A stretch of 16,398 bases of DNA from Treponema sp. (lineage in GTDB: Bacteria > Spirochaetota > Spirochaetia > Treponematales > Breznakiellaceae): positions 1 through 16,398 of the forward strand of contig WQRN01000033.1 in assembly GCA_009786715.1 (NCBI GenBank), written 5' to 3'. Shown piece after piece: positions 1-4,835 of the stretch. Each line of letters opens with the position of its first letter. Positions within the stretch are counted from its first letter, which is position 1. Under the pieces are notes generated by a model. That model ran no database searches. It was not told the DNA's origin and saw nothing but the letters and a program-made list of their open reading frames with translations. A program made the position numbers and the translations under genes.

Positions 1-267
1 ATTGACAAAGACGCGATTCTAAACCAAGCCGGCAAAGTACGCGCAATCATCAGCGCGGAGAACGCGCAAATGATGAGCGGACTTGGCAGCGCAGTCGCGG
101 AAATCCTTGCTGAAAACTGCTGTGCCGGCAAAGACAGCTGCTGCAAGTTCGCGCGCATCGGCATAAACGACGAGTTCGGCGAAGTCGGTACACAGGATTA
201 CCTCGTTGACCGTTACGGGCTGGATGTCGCGAGCTTTGTAAAAAAAGCGAAAGGGTTGTTGGGTTAA
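1..267 (+). CDS. Transketolase, C-terminal end (partial, 5' truncated by window)
   Basis: Frame 1 is open from the first base to the TAA at 265-267, giving 88 residues of the C-terminal domain of a transketolase-family enzyme. The conserved ENAQMMSGLGSAVAEILAE segment and the RIGINDEFGEVGTQDYLVDRYGLD segment match the third (regulatory/C) domain of transketolases, including the separately encoded C-terminal subunit of split transketolases. The family transfers two-carbon ketol units between sugar phosphates with thiamine diphosphate in the cytosolic non-oxidative pentose phosphate pathway. Which architecture (fused or split) applies cannot be decided because the start is outside the window. 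An oddity is a Cys-rich stretch (NCCAGKDSCCKF) between the helix and the RIG strand, where relatives usually have a short Pro/Val-rich linker. A strong terminator follows 24 bases after the stop, so this is the last gene of its transcript. Confidence 0.85.
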   Translation: MDKDAILNQAGKVRAIISAENAQMMSGLGSAVAEILAENCCAGKDSCCKFARIGINDEFGEVGTQDYLVDRYGLDVASFVKKAKGLLG

Positions 268-290
268 TAACTAGCGAAATCAAATTTGAT

Positions 291-325
291 AAAGAACCCT
301 GTTTAATAAAAGCAGGGTTCTTTTT
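291..325 (+). terminator. Rho-independent terminator after transketolase
   Basis: The arms AAAGAACCCTG (291-301) and CAGGGTTCTTT (313-323) are perfectly complementary. They enclose an 11-base loop that can add two or three more A-T/G-T pairs, and the distal arm runs into a T tract (321-325). It lies 24 bases past the transketolase stop and before the first AT-rich accessory gene. Confidence 0.9.
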
Positions 326-413
326 ATAAATAACGGCGCGGATTTTGTTTATTTTATTGTTGCTGTTTAAAATGTTTAATCTGCTGCCCGTATACAGGAA
401 AATACGCAAAAGG

Positions 414-442
414 TTGATTAATATTCTTTAATTTTGTATAAA
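414..442 (+). promoter_or_regulatory. Candidate sigma70 promoter for the first acetyltransferase gene
   Basis: TTGATT (414-419) and TATAAA (437-442) are separated by 17 bases. They sit 20 bases before the ATG at 462, leaving room for the AGGAA ribosome-binding site at 450-454. The terminator upstream at 291-325 makes an independent promoter necessary. The call rests on the match to consensus and spacing only. Confidence 0.55.
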
Positions 443-461
443 TTTTTATAGGAATAAGATT

Positions 462-929
462 ATGGAAATTATAAATTTTCGCAATGATCATTTTAACGGT
501 ATTTATGAAGTTATCCATAAAACTATTGAAGAAATATATCCAAAATATTATCCCAGAAGTGCAGTTGATTTTTTCCATAATCATCACTCTAAAGAAAATA
601 TGGAAAAACAATTGCCTAATGAATATATAATGGTTTTAATGGAAAATAATGAATTTATTGGAACTGGAACATTATTTGAAAATGAAATAAAAAGATTTTT
701 TATTTTACCGGAATATCAAGGAAACGGATATGGAAAATTATTATTAAAAGAATTGGAAAAAAATATAGATTTAGAAAAATATGATAAATTAAAATTGGAT
801 TCATCATTAGGAGCAGTCAAATTTTATGAGAAATTCGGTTATATATATGAAAAATATATGACAATTGATTTACCTGACGGTAATAAATTATGTTATTTAG
901 AAATGTATAAAAACATTAATATAAATTAA
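462..929 (+). CDS. GNAT-family N-acetyltransferase
   Basis: This 155-residue protein has the usual length of a single-domain GCN5-related N-acetyltransferase. The acetyl-CoA binding motif A is clear in RFFILPEYQGNGYGKLLLKELE (Q-x-x-G-x-G after a beta strand, about residues 78-99). It is followed by a typical motif B region, LDSSLGAVKFYEKFGY, where the substrate-side Tyr/Phe residues lie. The family moves an acetyl group from acetyl-CoA to an amine; the substrate cannot be read from the sequence. The ATG at 462 is chosen because AGGAA lies 7 bases upstream. The gene is strikingly AT-rich compared with transketolase. It is followed 71 bases later by a nucleoside phosphorylase gene on the same strand with no terminator between, so the two may share a transcript. 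Confidence 0.88.
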   Translation: MEIINFRNDHFNGIYEVIHKTIEEIYPKYYPRSAVDFFHNHHSKENMEKQLPNEYIMVLMENNEFIGTGTLFENEIKRFFILPEYQGNGYGKLLLKELEKNIDLEKYDKLKLDSSLGAVKFYEKFGYIYEKYMTIDLPDGNKLCYLEMYKNININ

Positions 930-1000
930 GGAAGTTTTCTGGCAAAACGGAAAACAAATGAAAAAGCAAAAGATGATTTTAATAAAAAGGAGTATAAATT

Positions 1001-1771
1001 ATGATACAAAAAGAATTTCCCATATTGGAATTTGATGAAGATAAAAACGCTTTTATAAGACCATCAAATATAATAAAACCTATAGAAAGTATCCCAGAAA
1101 AATGTGTTTTATGTTTCTTTTCCAAAGAAATGAATATTATATTAAAGGAATATTCCAATAAAATAAGTTCAAATTTTTTATCAGAAGGCATTAATTATCC
1201 ATTGTATGAGCTTGATTACAAAGGAGAAAAAATTTGCTTAATACAAGCTGCTGTTGGGTCTCCTCTTGCAGCCGGACAAATTGAAGAACTCACGGAAATG
1301 GGCTGCAGAAAATTTATAGCGTGCGGTATGTGCGGAGTTTTGCAAAAAGAACTTGCAGTAGGACATTTAATTATACCAACTGCAGCTGTCAGAGACGAAG
1401 GTACGTCGTATCATTATGTAAAACCGTCCAGAGAAATTACAGCTAATGAACGTGTTATAAAAATTATTGAAGAAGAATTATCGATAAAAAAGATACCATA
1501 TATAAAAGCTAAAACATGGACAACAGATGCTTTTTATAGAGAGACATCCGCAAAAGCCGCCCAAAGAAAAAGCGAAGGATGTGTTACTGTAGAAATGGAA
1601 GCTTCCGCTTATATGGCAGTTTCTCAATACAATAATGTAGATTTTGGACAAATCTTGTGTTCCGGTGACAGTTTAGCCGGTGAAGAATGGGATAAAAGAG
1701 AGTATAACAAAAGGGAAGGCATAAGAGAATATGTATTAAGAATAACGCTTGATGTGTGTTTAAAGTTATAA
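1001..1771 (+). CDS. Nucleoside phosphorylase (uridine/purine phosphorylase family)
   Basis: This 256-residue protein belongs to the PNP/UDP phosphorylase superfamily. Visible motifs are GMCGVL (about 109-114, the Gly-rich phosphate/ribose strand), the VTVEMEAS segment (196-203; the Glu-Met-Glu binds the ribose in hexameric nucleoside phosphorylases), and CSGDS (220-224), whose Asp is the position of the general acid in purine-specific members. These enzymes reversibly cleave nucleosides with phosphate to give base and ribose-1-phosphate in salvage pathways. The N-terminal 80 residues are less typical, and the base preference cannot be settled. A strong AAAGGAG ribosome-binding site at 986-992 fixes the start. 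The gene lies between two GNAT genes in an AT-rich block. No terminator is visible after it. Confidence 0.85.
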   Translation: MIQKEFPILEFDEDKNAFIRPSNIIKPIESIPEKCVLCFFSKEMNIILKEYSNKISSNFLSEGINYPLYELDYKGEKICLIQAAVGSPLAAGQIEELTEMGCRKFIACGMCGVLQKELAVGHLIIPTAAVRDEGTSYHYVKPSREITANERVIKIIEEELSIKKIPYIKAKTWTTDAFYRETSAKAAQRKSEGCVTVEMEASAYMAVSQYNNVDFGQILCSGDSLAGEEWDKREYNKREGIREYVLRITLDVCLKL

Positions 1772-1806
1772 AAAAGAAAATCATTACAGACAAAATGGAG
1801 CATTTT

Positions 1807-1836
1807 TTGACATAACTTCCGGATTAAAAATATATA
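1807..1836 (+). promoter_or_regulatory. Candidate promoter for the second acetyltransferase gene
   Basis: A consensus TTGACA (1807-1812) is followed after 18 bases by TATATA (1831-1836). The -10 region falls inside a 20-bp AT palindrome. The gene starts at 1903, so the leader would be about 60 nt. An isolated GGAG at 1851-1854 has no suitable ATG after it, while GGAG at 1893-1896 serves the real start. Confidence 0.5.
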
Positions 1837-1850
1837 TATTAATATATATA
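1831..1850. repeat. 20-bp perfect AT palindrome upstream of second GNAT gene
   Basis: The alternating A/T segment at 1831-1850 is its own reverse complement. It overlaps the candidate -10 box of the second GNAT promoter. It could be an operator or simply low-complexity AT sequence that melts easily; nothing distinguishes the two. Confidence 0.5.
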
Positions 1851-1902
1851 GGAGAAATAAATAAAAATCTTGATTAATTAATTATTATTTTTGGAGAATT
1901 AA

Positions 1903-2331
1903 ATGTATAAAATAAAGAAAATGAAAATTAAGCATTACAATGTAATAATTGATTTATGGAAAAACTCCGCCGGGGTTGGAATAAACGATCATGACGATTC
2001 AAAATATTACTTGAATAAATTTATAAAAAGAAACCCAAATACATGTTTTATTGCGGTAAATGATAAAAAGGAAATAATTGGAACGATAATCGGCGGAAAC
2101 GACGGCAGAAGAGGAGTTATTTATCATTTAGTTGTTAAACCCGAGTACAGAAAAAACGGAATAGGCAAAAAATTACAGGAATTAGTTGAAAATAATTTTA
2201 TCAAAGACGGCATCAGACGAATAAATCTTTTTGTATTAAAAGACAACGAAATTGGAAATAATTTTTGGGAAAATGCCGGATATGGAATCAGGGACGTAGC
2301 TATTTTCAGAAGTAAAAAAATTGATAAATAA
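1903..2331 (+). CDS. GNAT-family N-acetyltransferase (second copy, different subfamily)
   Basis: This 142-residue single-domain GNAT shows motif A in YHLVVKPEYRKNGIGKKLQELV (R-x-x-G-x-G variant, about residues 69-90) and motif B in LKDNEIGNNFWENAGYG, with the usual Asn and aromatic residues near the CoA pantetheine. It is clearly not a recent duplicate of the GNAT at 462-929, because similarity is limited to the fold motifs. The acetylated substrate is unknown. The start is supported by GGAG at 1893-1896, 6 bases before the ATG. It converges with the peptidase gene on the other strand, with 37 bases between their stops and no clear hairpin-plus-T-tract terminator in that gap. Confidence 0.87.
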   Translation: MYKIKKMKIKHYNVIIDLWKNSAGVGINDHDDSKYYLNKFIKRNPNTCFIAVNDKKEIIGTIIGGNDGRRGVIYHLVVKPEYRKNGIGKKLQELVENNFIKDGIRRINLFVLKDNEIGNNFWENAGYGIRDVAIFRSKKIDK

Positions 2332-2368
2332 AATGAGATGAATGTGGGTTAAAGCTTTAAATAGAGTT

Positions 2369-3526
2369 TTACTGCGTTTTTTCAAGAATTTTATCTAACA
2401 TTTTAATTATCGTTTTACTCAATCCTTCTAATAATTTTATGTCAACAAGTTCTTTTTTATCTTTTTTTGTATGTATAGTATTTTTCATTAAATCTGAAAA
2501 CATACTGCTTGCAACTATTGCGATACAGGGTATTTCTTGAAACGCAAATATACTATGATCCCCGGAATACCATTGTTCGCCTTCTGTTAAATTATTTTTT
2601 GTAATAATTTCGGATTTAACATTTTCATTAAAATTATAAAAAGAAAAATGATTTTCAGATCCAATATGCCCTACGCCGTCAATATTTATTACCAACTTTA
2701 TATTTAAATTGTTTTCTTTAAAATAATCCAAATACGCTAACTGACCAGATACTTCCGGGCTATCCTCTCCATTAAAAGGCACAATTTCTACCGAGTATTC
2801 GCTATTTCCTAATTTTAGCAATTTTGCAATTTCAATTAGCGTATATATACCAGAAGCGTTATCTATTGCGCCTTCAGTAAAATATTTACTGTCCATATGC
2901 GCCGCAATTAAAACTACATCCTTTAATGAACCGTCTTTTTTATAAATAATCTGTTTTGAAGTTACTTTGTTTGTTTTAGAATTTATTTCTATTGATATTT
3001 TATCGTTTTCAGAAATATTATCCAAATTTGCAGCATAAGCCGACGGCACTTGAAAATTGACATCTTCAAAAATTGGAAATGGATTTAACCCGGATACCGG
3101 ATCTTGACCGCTAATTGTAATAATCCCTTTTGGGTTTATGCCGCTAATAATTTCATATATTAATTTATCTTCATCAGGAAAATAAAAAGGGAAATTATTA
3201 GGCATTAATGCGGCTTTTGTCAATTCATCTTTAAATACCAGAACACCGTTAAAATCCTTTATAGATTTTAAATTCGATAATGTTGAAACATATTTTATCG
3301 GAAAAATCCCTTTAAGTTCTTTTGAAAATGGACTTGGAAATATTTCTATTTTTTTATTATTTTGTTCTATGAACGAATTCTCTGTTTCCCATTTAGAACA
3401 ATTAAACGGCAATTCAATTATTTTATATTCTAATTCGCTAAATTCCTTATTTAATAAATTGATTATTCCATTGTTTCCGTCTGAACCAATTGGCCTTTCA
3501 ACGCATAATTCATCAAAATTAAGCAT
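2369..3526 (-). CDS. M28-family zinc metallopeptidase (aminopeptidase-like)
   Basis: This 385-residue protein carries a full M28 catalytic domain at its C-terminal half. AAHMDS (His210, Asp212), AIDNASG (Asp222, bridging zinc ligand), NGEDSP (Glu254 as general base and Asp255 as zinc ligand, where most relatives have Glu-Glu), NIDGVG (Asp283) and IHTKKD (His352) all fall in the expected order and spacing. Residues of about 85-170 look like a PA-type insert placed before the catalytic domain. No signal peptide or membrane segment is visible, so it is probably cytoplasmic, unlike many secreted M28 aminopeptidases. The family removes N-terminal residues from peptides with two zinc ions; the exact substrate is unknown. 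AGGAG (3533-3537 on the complement) fixes the ATG at 3526. The gene faces away from the tRNA block upstream. Confidence 0.88.
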   Translation of the reverse strand: MLNFDELCVERPIGSDGNNGIINLLNKEFSELEYKIIELPFNCSKWETENSFIEQNNKKIEIFPSPFSKELKGIFPIKYVSTLSNLKSIKDFNGVLVFKDELTKAALMPNNFPFYFPDEDKLIYEIISGINPKGIITISGQDPVSGLNPFPIFEDVNFQVPSAYAANLDNISENDKISIEINSKTNKVTSKQIIYKKDGSLKDVVLIAAHMDSKYFTEGAIDNASGIYTLIEIAKLLKLGNSEYSVEIVPFNGEDSPEVSGQLAYLDYFKENNLNIKLVINIDGVGHIGSENHFSFYNFNENVKSEIITKNNLTEGEQWYSGDHSIFAFQEIPCIAIVASSMFSDLMKNTIHTKKDKKELVDIKLLEGLSKTIIKMLDKILEKTQ

Positions 3527-3556
3527 GATTTTCTCCTGTTATTACTCTTTTAATAC

Positions 3557-3562
3557 ATTATA
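3557..3562 (-). promoter_or_regulatory. Candidate -10 box for the M28 peptidase gene
   Basis: The complement reads TATAAT at 3562-3557, 30 bases before the peptidase ATG, leaving a leader of about 24 nt that contains the AGGAG site. No good -35 is seen at 17 bp; CTAACA at a spacing of 19 is the best candidate. The upstream edge lies in a degenerate repeat at 3563-3581. Confidence 0.45.
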
Positions 3563-3596
3563 ACGGAGTCACCTTCAAGTCTGTTAGAAACACTCT

Positions 3597-3618
3597 TTTT
3601 AGCGGCCGACGGGAGTCG
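3597..3618 (-). repeat. Duplicated 3' end of tRNA-Gly (exact 22-bp direct repeat, copy 1)
   Basis: Positions 3597-3618 are identical to 3799-3820, which cover the discriminator base, the 3' acceptor strand, the 3' T-stem strand and part of the T loop of tRNA-Gly(CCC) plus four flanking T residues. The match ends abruptly on both sides. A partial tRNA 3' end repeated in the same orientation is the hallmark of a tRNA-site integration footprint (attL/attR), but the 202-bp spacing means that only a remnant could be present and no integrase is seen. Confidence 0.75.
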
Positions 3619-3628
3619 CCTTCCAGTC

Positions 3629-3645
3629 GCAAACATCCTGTTTGC
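3629..3645. repeat. Perfect hairpin, 7-bp stem with TCC loop
   Basis: GCAAACA and TGTTTGC flank a 3-base TCC loop. The core CATCCTG is shared with the next hairpin although the outer arms differ. The 17-base word covering most of it recurs exactly at 15322-15338. Confidence 0.7.
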
Positions 3646-3668
3646 TCCTTCCAGGCCGTCTACGCCGC

Positions 3669-3691
3669 TAAACCGGCATCCTGCCGGTTTA
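3669..3691. repeat. Perfect hairpin, 10-bp stem with TCC loop
   Basis: TAAACCGGCA and TGCCGGTTTA enclose a TCC loop. The centre CATCCTG is the same as in the hairpin at 3629-3645, while the distal arms are unrelated but still fully complementary. No T tract follows, so it is not an ordinary terminator. Confidence 0.75.
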
Positions 3692-3697
3692 CCCCTC

Positions 3698-3713
3698 AGA
3701 CGCTCACGCGTCT
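3698..3713. repeat. Perfect hairpin, 6-bp stem with 4-base loop
   Basis: AGACGC and GCGTCT flank TCAC. It is followed by the palindromes GGCGCC and CCGCGG (about 3716-3725) in a GC-rich run that contrasts with the AT-rich surroundings. The run ends with CGACTCCC at 3734-3741, the inverse of GGGAGTCG at 3611-3618. Confidence 0.6.
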
Positions 3714-3752
3714 TCGGCGCCGCGGCTCCGTTTCGACTCCCACATTATTAAA

Positions 3753-3772
3753 AGGTGATTGTTTTTACACCT
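3753..3772 (-). terminator. Weak candidate terminator for the tRNA transcript
   Basis: On the minus strand AGGTG (3772-3768) pairs with CACCT (3757-3753) across a 10-base loop, followed by TTTAATAAT. The stem is only 5 bp, so this is a weak candidate. It is the only hairpin-plus-T sequence just downstream of tRNA-Gly. Confidence 0.3.
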
Positions 3773-3802
3773 ATCACATATATTGTTGGTAATATTTATT
3801 TT

Positions 3803-3873
3803 AGCGGCCGACGGGAGTCGAACCCGCGTCACGAGCTTGGGAAGCTAGGGTAATGCCGTTATACGACGGCCGC
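3803..3873 (-). tRNA. tRNA-Gly (anticodon CCC)
   Basis: Read on the complement, the 71-nt molecule has acceptor stem GCGGCCG / CGGCCGC with discriminator U, as usual for tRNA-Gly. The T arm is GCGGG-TTCGACT-CCCGT, and the anticodon loop TTCCCAA puts CCC at positions 34-36, reading GGG. The anticodon stem CTAGC/GCTCG has one U-C mismatch (28:42). CCA is not encoded, so it must be added enzymatically. It lies 100 bases downstream of tRNA-Arg on the same strand and may share its promoter, as no good promoter is seen between them. Its 3' end is duplicated at 3597-3618. Confidence 0.92.
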
Positions 3874-3897
3874 TTTTTTTATGTATTTACATTGTTT

Positions 3898-3913
3898 TCA
3901 AGTTAAAACTTGA
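3898..3913. repeat. Inverted repeat between the two tRNA genes, 7-bp stem
   Basis: TCAAGTT and AACTTGA surround two A residues. It lies between tRNA-Gly and tRNA-Arg next to two longer hairpins and is included as part of that cluster. Confidence 0.55.
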
Positions 3914-3921
3914 AAAATACA

Positions 3922-3944
3922 CGAGTTTCGCAAAGCGAAACTCG
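3922..3944. repeat. Perfect hairpin, 10-bp stem with AAA loop
   Basis: CGAGTTTCGC and GCGAAACTCG enclose AAA. It is the first of two tandem perfect hairpins, with only two bases before the next one starts. There is no T tract on either side, which argues against a plain terminator. It could act as a processing signal between the tRNAs or be a dispersed repeat. Confidence 0.75.
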
Positions 3945-3946
3945 AA

Positions 3947-3971
3947 GCTCAAAAGCCATGGGCTTTTGAGC
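3947..3971. repeat. Perfect hairpin, 11-bp stem with ATG loop
   Basis: GCTCAAAAGCC and GGCTTTTGAGC enclose ATG. It begins two bases after the AAA-loop hairpin and ends two bases before the 3' end of tRNA-Arg. It may protect or delimit the tRNA 3' trailer, or be a mobile repeat unit. Confidence 0.75.
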
Positions 3972-3973
3972 AA

Positions 3974-4046
3974 TGATCCAGGGCTGACTCGAACAGCCGA
4001 CCTGCCGCTTAGGAGGCGGCCGCTCTATCCCCTGAGCTACTGGACC
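3974..4046 (-). tRNA. tRNA-Arg (anticodon CCT)
   Basis: On the complement, a 73-nt cloverleaf is seen. The acceptor stem is GGTCCAG / CTGGATC (one G-U pair) with discriminator A, and the D arm is GCTC-AGGGGATA-GAGC. The anticodon stem is GCCGC/GCGGC around loop CTCCTAA, giving anticodon CCT for AGG codons. The T arm contains TTCGAGT. CCA is not encoded. It is the promoter-proximal gene of the tRNA pair. Confidence 0.94.
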
Positions 4047-4053
4047 TGTGCTC

Positions 4054-4082
4054 AGGTTATCACCCGCAAGGGGTATTGTCAA
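4054..4082 (-). promoter_or_regulatory. Promoter of the tRNA-Arg/tRNA-Gly pair
   Basis: The complement shows a perfect TTGACA (4082-4077). After 17 bases comes TAACCT (4059-4054), overlapping GATAAC, which is nearer to consensus but at a shorter spacing. The tRNA 5' end is 7 bases beyond, so transcription would begin right at the tRNA with almost no leader. It abuts the divergent promoter of the lolA-like operon. Confidence 0.6.
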
Positions 4083-4083
4083 C

Positions 4084-4112
4084 TTGACGAAGCCTTATCA
4101 ATAATCTAATAT
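4084..4112 (+). promoter_or_regulatory. Promoter of the lolA-like / rodZ-like / rimO operon
   Basis: TTGACG (4084-4089), a 17-base spacer and TATAAT-like TAATAT (4107-4112) precede the GTG start by 30 bases. Its -35 box is separated by one base from the -35 of the divergent tRNA promoter, forming the palindrome GTCAACTTGAC. Confidence 0.65.
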
Positions 4113-4142
4113 TTATAGAGTAATATATATAGGGGTTCAATT

Positions 4143-4820
4143 GTGACAAAACGAGGGGTTTCCCTGTTTTTTTTATTTATATTCAGCATCACTCTTCTCT
4201 TTGGACAGGATATTATAACAGCGGAAAAATATCTTGAAATGGTGTCAGATACTTACTCATCCATCAGAGATTATGAAGCGATAATTACTATCCGTTCGGG
4301 CAGTAACGAAATGATCGGAAATGCAAGTTACCTGACTCCGAATTTTCTTCGGATCGATTTTACCCGTCCCGCAGAACAAGTTATTGTTTTTAACGGTGAA
4401 GCGCTTACTGTCTACCTGCCTGAATACAGAGCAGTGTTGAATCAAGCTGTTAATAAAAGAGCTTCAGGAGCAGGGATGGCAAGCGCTCAGGGGCTTTCGC
4501 TTTTAAGACGCAATTATGTTTCATCTTTTCTAACAGGACCTAATCCCGAACCGCTGGACGGCACTTCAGGAGAAAGGGTAATGAAGCTGCGCCTTTCAAG
4601 ACGCACAATTGCCGAAGGTTTCAGAGAGTTAACATTAAGCATTAATCCTGATACAAAATTAATCCGCCGCATTGAAGGGCGGACAATTGCTGAAGGCGAA
4701 CTGCGTTTTGATTTTACAAATATTAAAACAAATGTCGGTATTCCGGAAGCGCGATTTGCGTATGACACTCCGGCATCGGCAAATATGTATAACAATTTTC
4801 TCTTCAGAGATGCTGATTAA
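4143..4820 (+). CDS. LolA-like outer-membrane lipoprotein carrier/sorting protein
   Basis: This 225-residue protein has a clear signal peptide: Lys-Arg after the start, then a hydrophobic run (about residues 6-20, VSLFFLFIFSITLLFG), so the mature part is periplasmic. The body has the LolA/LolB-type layout: a VSDTYSSIRDYEAIITI strand, then LRIDFTRPAEQVIVFNGEALTVYLPEYRAVL (residues about 76-106), and further strands ending in the GELRFDFTNIKTNVGI region. Known LolA chaperones carry lipoproteins across the periplasm in a hydrophobic half-barrel; whether this paralogue does so is inferred. The start is GTG at 4143, chosen because AGGGG lies at 4131-4135, the signal peptide follows directly, and no other start fits. 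The rodZ-like gene follows after 15 bases. Confidence 0.72.
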   Translation: MTKRGVSLFFLFIFSITLLFGQDIITAEKYLEMVSDTYSSIRDYEAIITIRSGSNEMIGNASYLTPNFLRIDFTRPAEQVIVFNGEALTVYLPEYRAVLNQAVNKRASGAGMASAQGLSLLRRNYVSSFLTGPNPEPLDGTSGERVMKLRLSRRTIAEGFRELTLSINPDTKLIRRIEGRTIAEGELRFDFTNIKTNVGIPEARFAYDTPASANMYNNFLFRDAD

Positions 4821-4835
4821 GGTGAGGGAAATCTA

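Noticed and set aside
50..409. 119-codon minus-strand ORF across the transketolase end and terminator
   Set aside because: It runs antisense through a clearly coding region and a terminator hairpin, and its product has no recognisable pattern.
462..929. GNAT gene as the toxin of a toxin-antitoxin pair
   Set aside because: No small ribbon-helix-helix or other antitoxin gene lies directly before it; the upstream 190 bases hold only a terminator and a promoter.
958..1035. Short ORF of about 25 codons (ATG 958) overlapping the phosphorylase start, as a leader peptide
   Set aside because: It has only a weak ribosome-binding site, no attenuator hairpins follow it, and the A-rich sequence gives such ORFs easily.
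2332..2368. TTAAAGCTTTAA palindrome between the convergent GNAT and peptidase genes as a bidirectional terminator
   Set aside because: It is only 12 bp and A-T-rich without a loop or T tracts; there is not enough to call a terminator.
3629..3971. Hairpin cluster as a CRISPR array
   Set aside because: The units differ in sequence and spacing, and no regular direct repeat with spacers exists.
3974..4046. tRNA block as an rRNA-linked operon
   Set aside because: No 16S, 23S or 5S sequence is present in the window.
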